Part shown: one piece after another, positions 1 to 8,449 of the stretch
How positions within the stretch are numbered: position 1 is the stretch's first letter
How the letters are laid out: the number at the start of each line of letters is the position of its first letter
Assembly (NCBI GenBank): GCA_003952965.2
Contig: CM025849.1
Location: 6,173,947 to 6,237,946, forward strand
Source of the DNA: Morella rubra
Lineage: Eukaryota; Streptophyta; Magnoliopsida; Fagales; Myricaceae
Reading direction: 5' to 3'
Length of the DNA: 64,000 nt
The notes under the pieces: generated by a model
The model's input: only the letters and a program-made list of their open reading frames with translations
What the model was told of the DNA's origin: nothing
The model's database searches: none
Translations under genes and position numbers: made by a program

Positions 1-374
1 ATGTCGATTTTGAGCCTCTGAAGTTGTGGGTTCAAACACCTATTAGATGCGTATGTAACTTATCAAAGAAAATGGAAGTGTAAAGGAAATAAAATGGAGT
101 AATTTCAGTTATGGACCTCATTAGTTTAGTATTAGTAGTTTATTCTCATGGTATCTGGAGTGAGACGACAAAGAATTTCACATGAGAATCCTCTCAACAA
201 ATGATGTTGTTTACATGATTATTGTTATTTTGCTTGTTCAAACATTATTTCAGCTGGCAAAATTGTGAGTTGATAGAGTACAACAACTCTGTAATTGATT
301 TACTATTTCTTTATTCCAAGGTGCCTCAGTGGCGATTCCATCTCTAATGAAGTGTCTTTCCTTTTTTTTTTCAG

Positions 375-920
375 AGAGCTACGCGGACAATTGAAGAAAT
401 GGAAGCTTTAGGGGTGAAGCCAAATGTTAAAACCTATACTACATTAATACATGGTTGGGCACGTGCTTCTCTTCCAGAGAAGGCCTTGAGATGCTTTGAG
501 CAGATGAAGTTATCTGGATTGAAGCCAGACAAAGCTGTATATCATTGCCTGATGACATCTCTGCTGTCAAGGGCTGCCATTACTGAATCTTACATATATT
601 CTGGAGTTCTTACTGTCTCTAGAGAGATGATAGATTCCGGGTTGACTGTTGATATGGGGACTGCAGTTCACTGGTCAATGAGCTTACGCAAGATTGAAAG
701 GACAGGTGGGGAACTCACAGAAGCCTTGCAGAAGACCTTCCCTCCTGATTGGAATTCGAGGCATTCTTCAGATGTTAATTCCAGTACAGACACTGATGAT
801 GAACACTGTATTAGTGGCGACGACAACGACTTTCATTTCGCAAATAATGGTGATAATAAACATGATGATAAGGAGGACGAGGCTGAGAATGAAGATTTGA
901 ACCCTAGATCATGGTTTTAG
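375..920 (+). CDS. PPR4: PPR protein, last exon (PPR4-like), partial at 5' side
   Basis: This is the 3' terminal exon of a pentatricopeptide repeat gene whose earlier exons lie left of the window. A pyrimidine-rich acceptor (TTTTTTTTTTCAG) ends at 374. The exon opens in phase 0 with RATRTIEEMEALGVKPNVKT and ends at TAG 918-920. It contains one clear PPR motif (KPNVKTYTTLIHGWARA, then PEKALRCFEQMKLSGLKPD) and part of the next, then a non-repeat tail with GGELTEALQKTFPPDW and an acidic Asp/Asn/Glu-rich end finishing NPRSWF. The ELTEALQKTFPPDW tail recalls Arabidopsis PPR4 (At5g04810), a chloroplast RRM-PPR factor needed for rps12 trans-splicing; that match is from memory. The OVATE gene downstream fits, because At5g04820 neighbours PPR4 in Arabidopsis. 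I am confident of the PPR family and moderately confident of the orthologue. The first 374 bases look like the preceding intron. Confidence 0.85.
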   Translation, partial: RATRTIEEMEALGVKPNVKTYTTLIHGWARASLPEKALRCFEQMKLSGLKPDKAVYHCLMTSLLSRAAITESYIYSGVLTVSREMIDSGLTVDMGTAVHWSMSLRKIERTGGELTEALQKTFPPDWNSRHSSDVNSSTDTDDEHCISGDDNDFHFANNGDNKHDDKEDEAENEDLNPRSWF

Positions 921-1175
921 ACCATATTTTTCAGTTATAGATAGCACATCTCGTGCCTACTACAGTCTAAAGGGATAGTGTTGGTTAGTGGTCAAGTTAT
1001 TCTGAAACTCTGAGGTCCAATGTAGTTAGATCTGTTCAGAAAGCATTTTGTTGGACCAAGATGCCTTAACCCTTATTTTCTGGTAATTTGTTTGTACATA
1101 ACAATTGTATTCTTTGCCTCTAAAGAATTGCAATGCAAAAATCTGAGAAGTTTTCTCATTTCCTTTTCTGTAATC

Positions 1176-1985
1176 TTTTTTTTTGGACAAAAACAGGAAC
1201 ATAACATTAATAATCAAAGCATCCGGAAACACAAACGAGAACAACCAAACAACAACAGAAAATCAGGGTGGATCAAATCCCTCATAGACCCAAGGACAAG
1301 AGCAAGAAGACTCGCGAGAAAAGGGGATGTTTCCCTCGAAAGACGAGGAAGCGGCCCAAAGAGCAACTTGGTGCGAAACTGAATTCGCACTACGGGGGAC
1401 GAGCTGCCATCGACACGAACGAAAACGATGAGCAGCATGTCACACATTTTGGAGGAGAGAGTCAACACGCCAAGGGGGAAGGGCATCAGGATCTTGAAGG
1501 ACGTCAATAACCACTGAAGAATCACCTTCCAACAAAACATCGGAAAAAGCATAGCTCTCCGCAACACGCATAGCAAGGGCAGCAGCATGAAACTCTCCAA
1601 CCAAAGGATCCATAGCAGGAAGAAGGGCAGATTCCGCAAAGAGAATGGAACCAACATGGTCCCGAACAACACAAGCAGCAGCAGCAAAAGAGGGACGAAT
1701 GGTGACGTCAAAATTAATCTTAAGCACCCCAAAAGGGGGAGGAGCCCAAACCGCAACAAACCGAGAAAGAGGACGAACCTGCCGCGCCTGGCGATGTTCA
1801 AAGGCAACCTGAAAAACCTGGGCAGAAAAATCCTGAATGGAAACAAGCGACTGCCCATGAGCCACTTGGTTACGATGAAACGCAGAAGATCCAATAAAAC
1901 AAGAGCAAAGAGCTGGAACTAATGGCAATCCTCCCTCAAAATACTAATAGAGCACGGATACAAAATTAACCGAGCCCAGTCAGTA
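1176..1985 (-). mobile_element. Decayed non-LTR retrotransposon (LINE) 3' end with RNase H domain
   Basis: The minus strand encodes a plant LINE-type RNase H-like domain (RVT_3). Recognisable pieces are PPFGVLKINFDV, CVVRDHVGSILFAES, EFHAAALAMRVAES and LLEGDSSVVIDVL, between about 1440 and 1770. After SLLQNV the frame is broken by a TGA, but the usual end of the domain continues in the same frame (VPRSANSVSHQVALWA near 1350-1390), so it is a pseudogene copy. A run of A on the minus strand (T9 at about 1176-1185 on the plus strand) is the likely poly(A) tail. The reverse transcriptase part is absent, so the copy is 5' truncated. Confidence 0.75.
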
Positions 1986-1986
1986 T

Positions 1987-2245
1987 TGGAAGGGAGCGTA
2001 ACGGTAGATGTTTTTCAGTTTTTCAAATATTTCTGTGTCTTTGGATAGGTTGCAGGGTGTTTTCTTGTCTTCCCTTTTTCTTGGGTGAACTCGGTGCTCG
2101 GTTCTCCTTTCGTAGATTTTTGATGATTTCCTCAGTTTGTTTGGATTAGTGTTTTCGGTATAATCTTTTATATTGTTTACACTAATTCTAATGAGATTAG
2201 CTTATTTATAAATAAAACAAAATGTATTGTTATCAAAAAATTGTA
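1987..2245 (+). mobile_element. Possible LINE 3' untranslated tail, plus orientation
   Basis: This T/G-rich, non-coding stretch ends in an A-rich segment (AATAAAACAAAATG near 2211-2224). It resembles the 3' untranslated tails of plant LINEs and lies head to head with the RNase H remnant. No coding sequence supports it, so the call rests on composition and position only. Confidence 0.25.
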
Positions 2246-2429
2246 TATCACATTGGAATCGAGACTTATGCTTTAAATTTTAAATTTTTTGATTTTGAGA
2301 CATGTTTCTCCGTTTGTGAATCTAAGGCGTCACGAAAAATTTATACATTTTATACTTTAAAAACTTTGCAATTAAAGTAATACTTGAATTTAAGTAATTT
2401 AGGGGCTGAATTTTTTAAAAAAATGAAAG

Positions 2430-4090
2430 CAAAAATACATTGTCACCCATCATCTACCAGATCTTTGACACATTGCATCTTAAACTGTCAGTTTTGACAC
2501 ATAACACCCTCCTACCAATGTTAGACATTTTGCATCTTAAATTACTCACTTTGACATATTGTACCCTCTAACTATTAATGTTAGATACTTTGCACCGTCC
2601 GTCCTGTTAGCTTTTGTGCATAATCAACATTTTGATGATTTTAATAAATGAATTAAGTTTACAAAATTGACATCTTCAAAGACAAAAATATTTTTATCAA
2701 AGAGCCAAAGACAAGAAGATTAAAGATCAAGAAGATGCAAGGATCTCAAAAGTGAAGATTCAAGACCTAGGGTATAATCTTGTAACTCTTAATTTCACTT
2801 TTGACAAAGAATTGAATTATACATTTGCATATCTTTCAAACCGTGCATAATCCTTTTATCACAAGTTTTGACAACCAAAATGTGCTTTAAATGTTTTTAA
2901 TCATCCCTATATAAACTCTCAAGCCTTAGTTATAATTTTGGGGAGTTGGTTTATGAAATTAGGATTTCAAAAATGTCATAAACATGCTTTTTAATTATGG
3001 CAGTCTATATAATGATTTGTACCTGTTGACTACTACACGGAGTGGTCTATCTTCCTGCGTAGGCCAAAAATGACAGCTTTTGAATTTTTTAATTGTTAGG
3101 CAACGGCTAATTGTAGCGGTCGACCGGTTGCTATAGCGGTTGATTGGTATAATGGGAAAATTGTCAGATCGTCCACCAAACAGCTAGAAATGACTAGTTT
3201 TTATAAGTAACCTATATAAGGACCTTCCTAATGTCTCATAAAATGAAGAGAACGACCATACATCATTTCTATAGCTTGAGAAAGAACTAAAACCTTCTTA
3301 TTTATATTTTTCAAATCATTCACATAAATTGCAGTTTTGTATCCTTGTCACTGTGTGAAGCAAAGAGATAGAGCTATCAATTTTCTTATCCACTCTTTGA
3401 GAAACTTAAATATTTGTATCTTCTTATTCAAAAGAGATGATTCTTTAGTGAGGTTGTTCACTAAAGAAGGAGCTTAAAGAGGGCATATCTCAAGCTCGAT
3501 TGAGTTGTGAGTGGTGAGCTCGCTTGGGTTGTGAGTATTGAGCTTGGAAAAGCACTTGTAATATTATCTAGCACTCGAAAGCTAAAGTGTATACTATTTG
3601 AAAAATAGTAGAGAAAGCCTCAAGACTTGGAAAGAAGCTTGAAGGATGGATATAAGCGGGGTTGTTGAACCACCTAAAAATTATTGTGTTTACTTTTCTA
3701 ACCCTTATCTTTACATTTAGCACTTATATATTTGTTGTTATAATATTTGTTTAATACTTGTGCTAAATTAATATTTACTTTGCAAATACAATTTTGGGAG
3801 TTAAAATCGAAATAGTTTGGAAACTCAATTCACCAATTTCTTGGGTTTCCTTAATTCTAAAGAAATTACACGTCTAACAATAATAACCCCGATAATTTAA
3901 TGAATTAACAACAATATCTTCAATATATGCAAAGAGAGTCAAGGGTTTTTTTGTCATTTTAGTATAAAAATTTGACAAAGGGTGCAAAGTGTCTAAGATT
4001 GGTAGTTAGAGTGTGTAATGTTTCAAACGTAGTAGTTTAGAGTGCAAAATGTAAAACTTATAATAGCTCTTGGGTAAAAAATGTATTTTT
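2430..4090. mobile_element. Foldback (MITE-like) element, arms split by a nested insertion
   Basis: The left arm (about 2430-2600) and right arm (about 3950-4090) are diverged inverted repeats of each other. Shared features, read inwards from each end, are a tract like ACATTxxxxACCCA, then TTTTGCA and CTxTAAACT, then CTAACTAxCAATxTTAGACA and TTTGCACC. A second element of the same type lies at 22452-23070. No transposase is encoded. The arms are separated by about 1.3 kb of unrelated sequence, most of it the probable solo LTR annotated separately. Confidence 0.6.
2605..3879 (+). mobile_element. Probable solo LTR of a Ty1/copia-type retrotransposon
   Basis: The segment begins TGTTAG and ends CTAACA, the short inverted termini expected of an LTR, and is 1,275 bp long. 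It contains a TATA-like box (CCTATATAAGG near 3210) followed by a leader-like region, with no coding sequence. It interrupts the foldback element. The five bases on each side (CGTCC and ATAAT) do not match, so a target-site duplication is not visible. No primer-binding site or polypurine tract is attached, which fits a solo LTR. The orientation is inferred from the TATA box. Confidence 0.5.
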
Positions 4091-4170
4091 TCCAAAAAAT
4101 AAATTTCACACATGAAAAAAGACAAAAAAAAAAAAAAAAGTTCGAAAAAACAAAGAACAAATCTTGCCAA

Positions 4171-4375
4171 GGGGCCGATCGGCCCCCCACCGTGCATAGG
4201 GGGTCGATCGGGTTCCTAATTGCTTCGAGGGGGGCCAATTTGCTGCCCACCTCGCACAGGGGGGTTGATCAACCCCTCACCGTGCATAAGGGGCTGATCG
4301 GCCCCCAATTGCTCCTAGGGGAGCCGATCTACTTCCTACCTCGCACAGGGGAGTTATTCGGCCCCCAAAAGCTAA
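4171..4375. repeat. GC-rich minisatellite, about 30-bp unit, about 7 copies
   Basis: There are about seven degenerate copies of a 30-base unit, roughly GGxCGATCGGCCCCC followed by ACCTCGCACAGGGG. The array stands out sharply from its AT-rich surroundings. Because the unit is a multiple of three, one plus-strand frame stays open and reads as a 10-residue periodic peptide (GADRPPTVHR, GSIGFLIASR, GANLLPTSHR, GVDQPLTVHK). Much of each monomer is a self-complementary GATC-centred palindrome. I see no evidence that it is a gene. Confidence 0.8.
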
Positions 4376-5320
4376 GAAAGGGCATATCGCGCTCCTATCG
4401 CAAGATTTTTAATTTTTAATTTGATCTAATATTACTATTATTTTACTTATCTACATGTAAAGTACCTAAGTTTTTTTAAAAAAAGCCAGGTATGCAAGCA
4501 GCTGATGTGTTTAAAAATATGTCATATATTAATTTTTCATCCATATATAACGACAAAATAACTGGAGCTTTGAATTCATAAACAAGGGACCAAAGGTCTC
4601 AAAAGCAAAAAATTTAAAGCCCGGGTCTCGGTTCCATAATGGCATTAAATACCGGTATGTAATTACATTTTTCTCCTTATCAAATAATATGAAGTTTCCT
4701 TAAAACTACATATTTACTTTCTCAGAAAAAAGTAGCTTCTAAAGTGTAAGTATGGCTCTAAGAGAAATGGAAAAAGAAGCAACAATTTGCATAACTACAG
4801 TATGCTGCCCCTCTGCCATGGATCGGATATTTCCCCTGGTTCCAATAAGGGTAATTCCTCCCTGATAAAAGAAGTTGACAGCTACCAAGAAGCAAAAACT
4901 TTGCAAGCGTCCTTGGCTACTCATTTTTAGTTCATCCATCAAAAAAGATATCCTCCTGTGTTTGCATGGTGGAATTGGCTGTCTTCTGTCTGTTGTACAT
5001 AATAACAACGGTTACTGAGATTCTCCACATCATCTAAGTGAGATTTTACCTAATTAATAAGATGTTTCAGACTTCAATTGACATTTGCCCTAAAAGGCTC
5101 AAACAGTTCCACAATTGAATTCTTCTTTTGGCCTCTTTAGCGTCATTGGTTTCACACCACCTTTGTTTCTGTACTTTTTTTGAACGATAAATTTCTGTGA
5201 ACTATGTCGAGCTTCAACAATTTTAAAAACTTTTTGTAATTAATATCGGAGGATGCTTATTTCATCCATTTTCTCAGTTTCTGGTTTTCTCTGCACTTTC
5301 CATATTTACTTGATAATTCA
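4376..5320. other. Intergenic, no gene seen
   Basis: This is AT-rich single-copy-looking sequence between the minisatellite and the GIR-like locus. There are only short chance reading frames. A TATA-like run (CTATATATATC near 5348) may belong to the promoter of the next gene. Confidence 0.5.
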
Positions 5321-5619
5321 TTGTACCAAACCGCTGCTTTTTCTCCCTATATATATCTGCCTACACACTCAATGGTTTCCACAGAGATGAACGAAGTTCA
5401 TAAATCAACTATTTCTCATTTCCTTCTGCATGCAGTGCCTTCCTCCTCCCTCAAACCCCAACAAAATCAAGAATTGATGAGAAGTGGTGGAGATACTGGT
5501 GCCACTGTTCAGAATGGCACAGACGTAGATGAGGAGTGTGCTTCAAGCCTGGGGCGGTGCCAAGGAGAATTTTCCAAATATTTTGATCATAATCCTCCAT
5601 TGTTTGGTTCTGATTTCAA
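5321..5619 (+). other. Possible 5' exon of the GIR-like gene
   Basis: An open stretch ends at a good donor (AATGAG then GTAATAC at 5620), and the next strong acceptor is at 5863. Splicing the two would not keep this frame with the GIR frame. It would instead run on 24 residues to a stop just after the GIR start codon. The exon is therefore more likely 5' untranslated or uORF-bearing sequence than the protein's N terminus. I do not recognise the peptide (it contains TDVDEECASSLGRCQGEF). Transcript data would be needed to confirm it. Confidence 0.3.
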
Positions 5620-5910
5620 TGAGGTAATACATATTTTTGCTCTTCCAATTAGTGGCAATTGATATTCTTCATCTCTATCTGAACTTATCTTCTACTTGTA
5701 ATCAGGTAATTTCCTTCATATTTTCACATTTTGCTGATCGTACAGTAGTTGAAGCCACAGGCTATGAAATGATATATGTAAGTCCATAGTTGTTTGGAGA
5801 AAAATAATAGCAGTTTTCTTTTGCTTTTGTTCTTCTTCTTTTTTTTTTTTTTGATTGGAACAGGATACATTGGGAAGGACACAAGAAAGAGAAGCCTTGA
5901 GGAGGTGGGA

Positions 5911-6228
5911 ATGCGTAAATATGGCATCAGTATAGAAGTCGATTTGGACCTCCGATTGGCACTCCCAGGAGTGAGTTTGGGGGGCAAATCCTCAAAAGCC
6001 TCACCAATATCATCTCAAGAAACTCATATTTCTTTCGACTTGAACCCAAATGATGATAAGGCCAACAGCCCTATGGAGGAACTCCCATCATTAGCTTTGA
6101 TGGGATGTCCTCGTTGCTTCATCTATGTGATGGTGTCTGAAGCCGATCCCAAATGCCCAAACTGCAAGAGCTACTCTTTGCTCGATAAGTTTCGTGATAA
6201 CCCAGTTAAGAGAACCAGAAACAACTAA
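5911..6228 (+). CDS. GIR1/GIR2-like EAR-motif zinc-ribbon repressor
   Basis: This encodes a 105-residue protein of the GL2-interacting-repressor family, which acts in the nucleus as a small adaptor recruiting TOPLESS-type co-repressors. In Arabidopsis GIR1 and GIR2 restrain root-hair and trichome programmes. An EAR-like motif DLDLRLAL lies at residues 11-18 and a second, FDLN, at 42-45. The family signature GCPRCFIYVMVSEADPKCPN has its cysteine pairs at C66/C69 and C82/C85 and is followed by CKSYSLLDKF. The length matches the roughly 106 residues I recall for Arabidopsis GIR1. The exon opens after a pyrimidine-rich acceptor at 5863. The start at 5911 was chosen because the conserved EAR region begins just after it; the upstream in-frame run (GYIGKDTRKRSLEEVG) has no Met within the exon. 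The C-terminal basic tail KRTRNN is longer than in some relatives. Confidence 0.8.
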   Translation: MRKYGISIEVDLDLRLALPGVSLGGKSSKASPISSQETHISFDLNPNDDKANSPMEELPSLALMGCPRCFIYVMVSEADPKCPNCKSYSLLDKFRDNPVKRTRNN

Positions 6229-6714
6229 TTTGCTTTCTCAATCAAGTTCGTGTAGTTCTGCTTATTTTTAGCGTTTGTTGTTGTTGTTCTGCTGATCACA
6301 ATCACTGTTTGGTTTGTGCGCAGTGGTTTTTCCTTTCCGTTTTCCTTTTGGATGTTTCTCTTTTCTTAGAAGATCGAGAAAGCTTAAAGCAATGTAAACT
6401 TTCATTCTTTATGGAGTTAGTTCTTTCTTTACAAAGACAAGTTATTGCAAAACAGTTTTCAGATTTTCCGTACGACTCACTGGAGCCTGGAAGTGGAGGC
6501 TTTGGCGAACTCTTTGTTAGTGGGGTCCCTAAATGTTATCTTAAACTTGAATCGAACAATTCAACAATTTCCAAAATGCATAAACACTTCGTAGTTTTGT
6601 GCCCAAAATATGTTTTCTTTTTTCTATCCTTGTTCGTGTAGCTGTTGCAAACATGAACGATAGAGACTGATGGAGCAAATTATAATCTTCAACGTCCTGT
6701 ATCAAGATCTCTTT
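6229..6714. other. Convergent intergenic gap, 3' ends of two genes
   Basis: This 486-bp interval separates the stop of the GIR-like gene from the stop of the minus-strand PPR gene, so it should hold both 3' untranslated regions. I see no additional gene. Confidence 0.5.
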
Positions 6715-8244
6715 TCAAGGTTCCACTGGTCTGATTCTTCTTCTGTCTCTTGTGGCCATTTTCTCCCCGTATCTGTCAAATATATCTGCCAAATCAACTG
6801 ACCCTACCTCTCTCAGTTTCTTTGCCACCTCCTTAAACATAACAACGCCTTCTTCATTTGAATAATAATGCAAAAACTTATTGTAATCAAATCTAGGTAC
6901 CTCAAGCCCTCTCCTAATCGTCCTCTCCACATACTTGGCGGCTTCTAGGGACTTTCCTGCTTTAACCAAACCTCCAACAAATATAGTTTCAAAATTCACA
7001 AGGGGGTCGGTTCCCTTCCTTCCTCTCTTTCCTAAATGCCCCTGCAACAACATTATGTACGTATGCATTGTAGGCTCGCACCCTCTCTCTATCATCTTGC
7101 GAAACACCTGGGTTGCTTCACTGGCCCTTCTCAACCTCAGAAGCCCCTTGATCAACCCATGGTACAAACTTATATCGGGTTTCTCAATCCCTTCCCCAAT
7201 CTCATATGCCTCTCTAACTCTCCCTCTTGCTAAAAGCCCGTAAATAAGCGAAGCCAACGTTAGATTATCGGCCTGAATCCCTCTGTCACGCATTTCCTCA
7301 AACATCGCATACCCTTGCGCAAATTTTCCCCTTCTACACATCCACCCTATCACCAGCCTATAAGTTGAAAGACCTAAATCATTTATTCTTCTTGTCCTCA
7401 TCGTCTGAAATAGCTTCATTGCCTCGTCATGACGATTAATCTTAAAGAGGGTCTCCATCATTTTCTCGACAGCGTTGATATCTGGCTCAAACCCTTCATC
7501 CACCATCAAATTCCAGACCTTTGAACCCTCAACCACATCACCGGCATCACAGAAACCCTTTATCAAACACTGATAAGTTGCCGCATCAGGTTTTATCCAT
7601 TCTTTCAACTTGGACACGACAAACTTGGCCTCCTCAACAAGCCTACTCCCACACAAAGTCTCAACCACCTTATTCAAGGTCGCCAAACTATACTCATAAC
7701 GACATGCATTCATCAAGTGGAAGAACTCCACGCACTTCTTCAACTCCCTGGCGGCCGCCAACGTCTTCAGCGCCGTCCTAAAAGTCGTGTCGTTCACGAG
7801 ACGACGCCGTCCCATCTCTTGGAGAAGTTCCCAGAACAGGTCCATGTTCCTGGACTTGCCAATCACGTCGATCAGCTTGTTGAATGAAACTGAGGTGTGG
7901 GTGAACCGTGGGTTGGCCTCCACGTACTGAAAGAAGAGGTAAACGGGGCGCCATGAATAGGTGAACTTGTTGCAGACTTGGAGGAAGAACTCGTGGGTCA
8001 GGTGTTCTTCGTGGTTGAACTGTGACTGGCAGGCGCGTAGCTTGGAGTGGAGTCTTGCCTCGGGGGAGTGCTGCTGCTGGTAGAGAATGGTACAGACTCG
8101 GAGGAGGTGATCCGGGTTGATTGGTGAGATGGTGGGGTTGGAGAGTTGCTTTGGCTGTATAGGGTTGGTGCTCAATGGACGAAAGTGGTAGTTACAGAGG
8201 AGGTTGACAATGGGTTCGGCGAGTGCTATACGTCTGACTATCAT
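6715..8244 (-). CDS. Mitochondrial-type PPR protein (P class), intronless
   Basis: A single uninterrupted frame encodes 509 residues. The N terminus (MIVRRIALAEPIVNLLCNYH, then FRPLSTNP) is rich in Arg and hydrophobic residues and lacks acids apart from one Glu, like a mitochondrial presequence. From about residue 115 there are P-type PPR motifs of about 35 residues. Examples are KPDAATYQCLIKGFCDAG, EPDINAVEKMMETLFKINR, STYRLVIGWMCRRGKF, KPDISLYHGLIKGLLRLRR and EPTMHTYIMLLQGHLGKRG. There is no E, DYW or SMR domain; the C terminus is basic (ATRDRRRIRPVEP). PPR proteins bind organelle RNA in a sequence-specific way and act in its maturation. The overall form recalls Arabidopsis At1g26500, from memory only. 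The start at 8244 is the first Met before the presequence. No introns are needed, as in most PPR genes. Confidence 0.92.
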   Translation of the reverse strand: MIVRRIALAEPIVNLLCNYHFRPLSTNPIQPKQLSNPTISPINPDHLLRVCTILYQQQHSPEARLHSKLRACQSQFNHEEHLTHEFFLQVCNKFTYSWRPVYLFFQYVEANPRFTHTSVSFNKLIDVIGKSRNMDLFWELLQEMGRRRLVNDTTFRTALKTLAAARELKKCVEFFHLMNACRYEYSLATLNKVVETLCGSRLVEEAKFVVSKLKEWIKPDAATYQCLIKGFCDAGDVVEGSKVWNLMVDEGFEPDINAVEKMMETLFKINRHDEAMKLFQTMRTRRINDLGLSTYRLVIGWMCRRGKFAQGYAMFEEMRDRGIQADNLTLASLIYGLLARGRVREAYEIGEGIEKPDISLYHGLIKGLLRLRRASEATQVFRKMIERGCEPTMHTYIMLLQGHLGKRGRKGTDPLVNFETIFVGGLVKAGKSLEAAKYVERTIRRGLEVPRFDYNKFLHYYSNEEGVVMFKEVAKKLREVGSVDLADIFDRYGEKMATRDRRRIRPVEP

Positions 8245-8449
8245 TGGGGAGGGGCAGAGAGAGACGGAAGGAGAAGAAATTCCAGGAATTCTGAAGGCAT
8301 TTGTTGTCCAGGAAACGGATCGGATTTTTTTTTATTTTTTTTTCAGTAAGTCATTTTTAATTAATAAACTAATGTTTAAAAATTATTCAAACTATCCGAG
8401 TCATCACATTTACTTTAAAATTATCAAAATTTATTAACATTCACCTGAT
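8245..8449. other. Promoter side of the PPR gene
   Basis: This is upstream sequence of the minus-strand PPR gene, with a T-rich tract at about 8325-8343. No specific regulatory site can be supported. Confidence 0.3.

Noticed and set aside
1..374. An additional PPR4 exon in the first bases
   Set aside because: Stops occur in all frames at short spacing and no PPR residues are seen, so it is most simply the preceding intron.
4081..4419. 112-codon open frame through the minisatellite as a gene
   Set aside because: It opens with an A/T-run-encoded Lys tract, consists mainly of the 30-bp repeat, and has no promoter or splice support.
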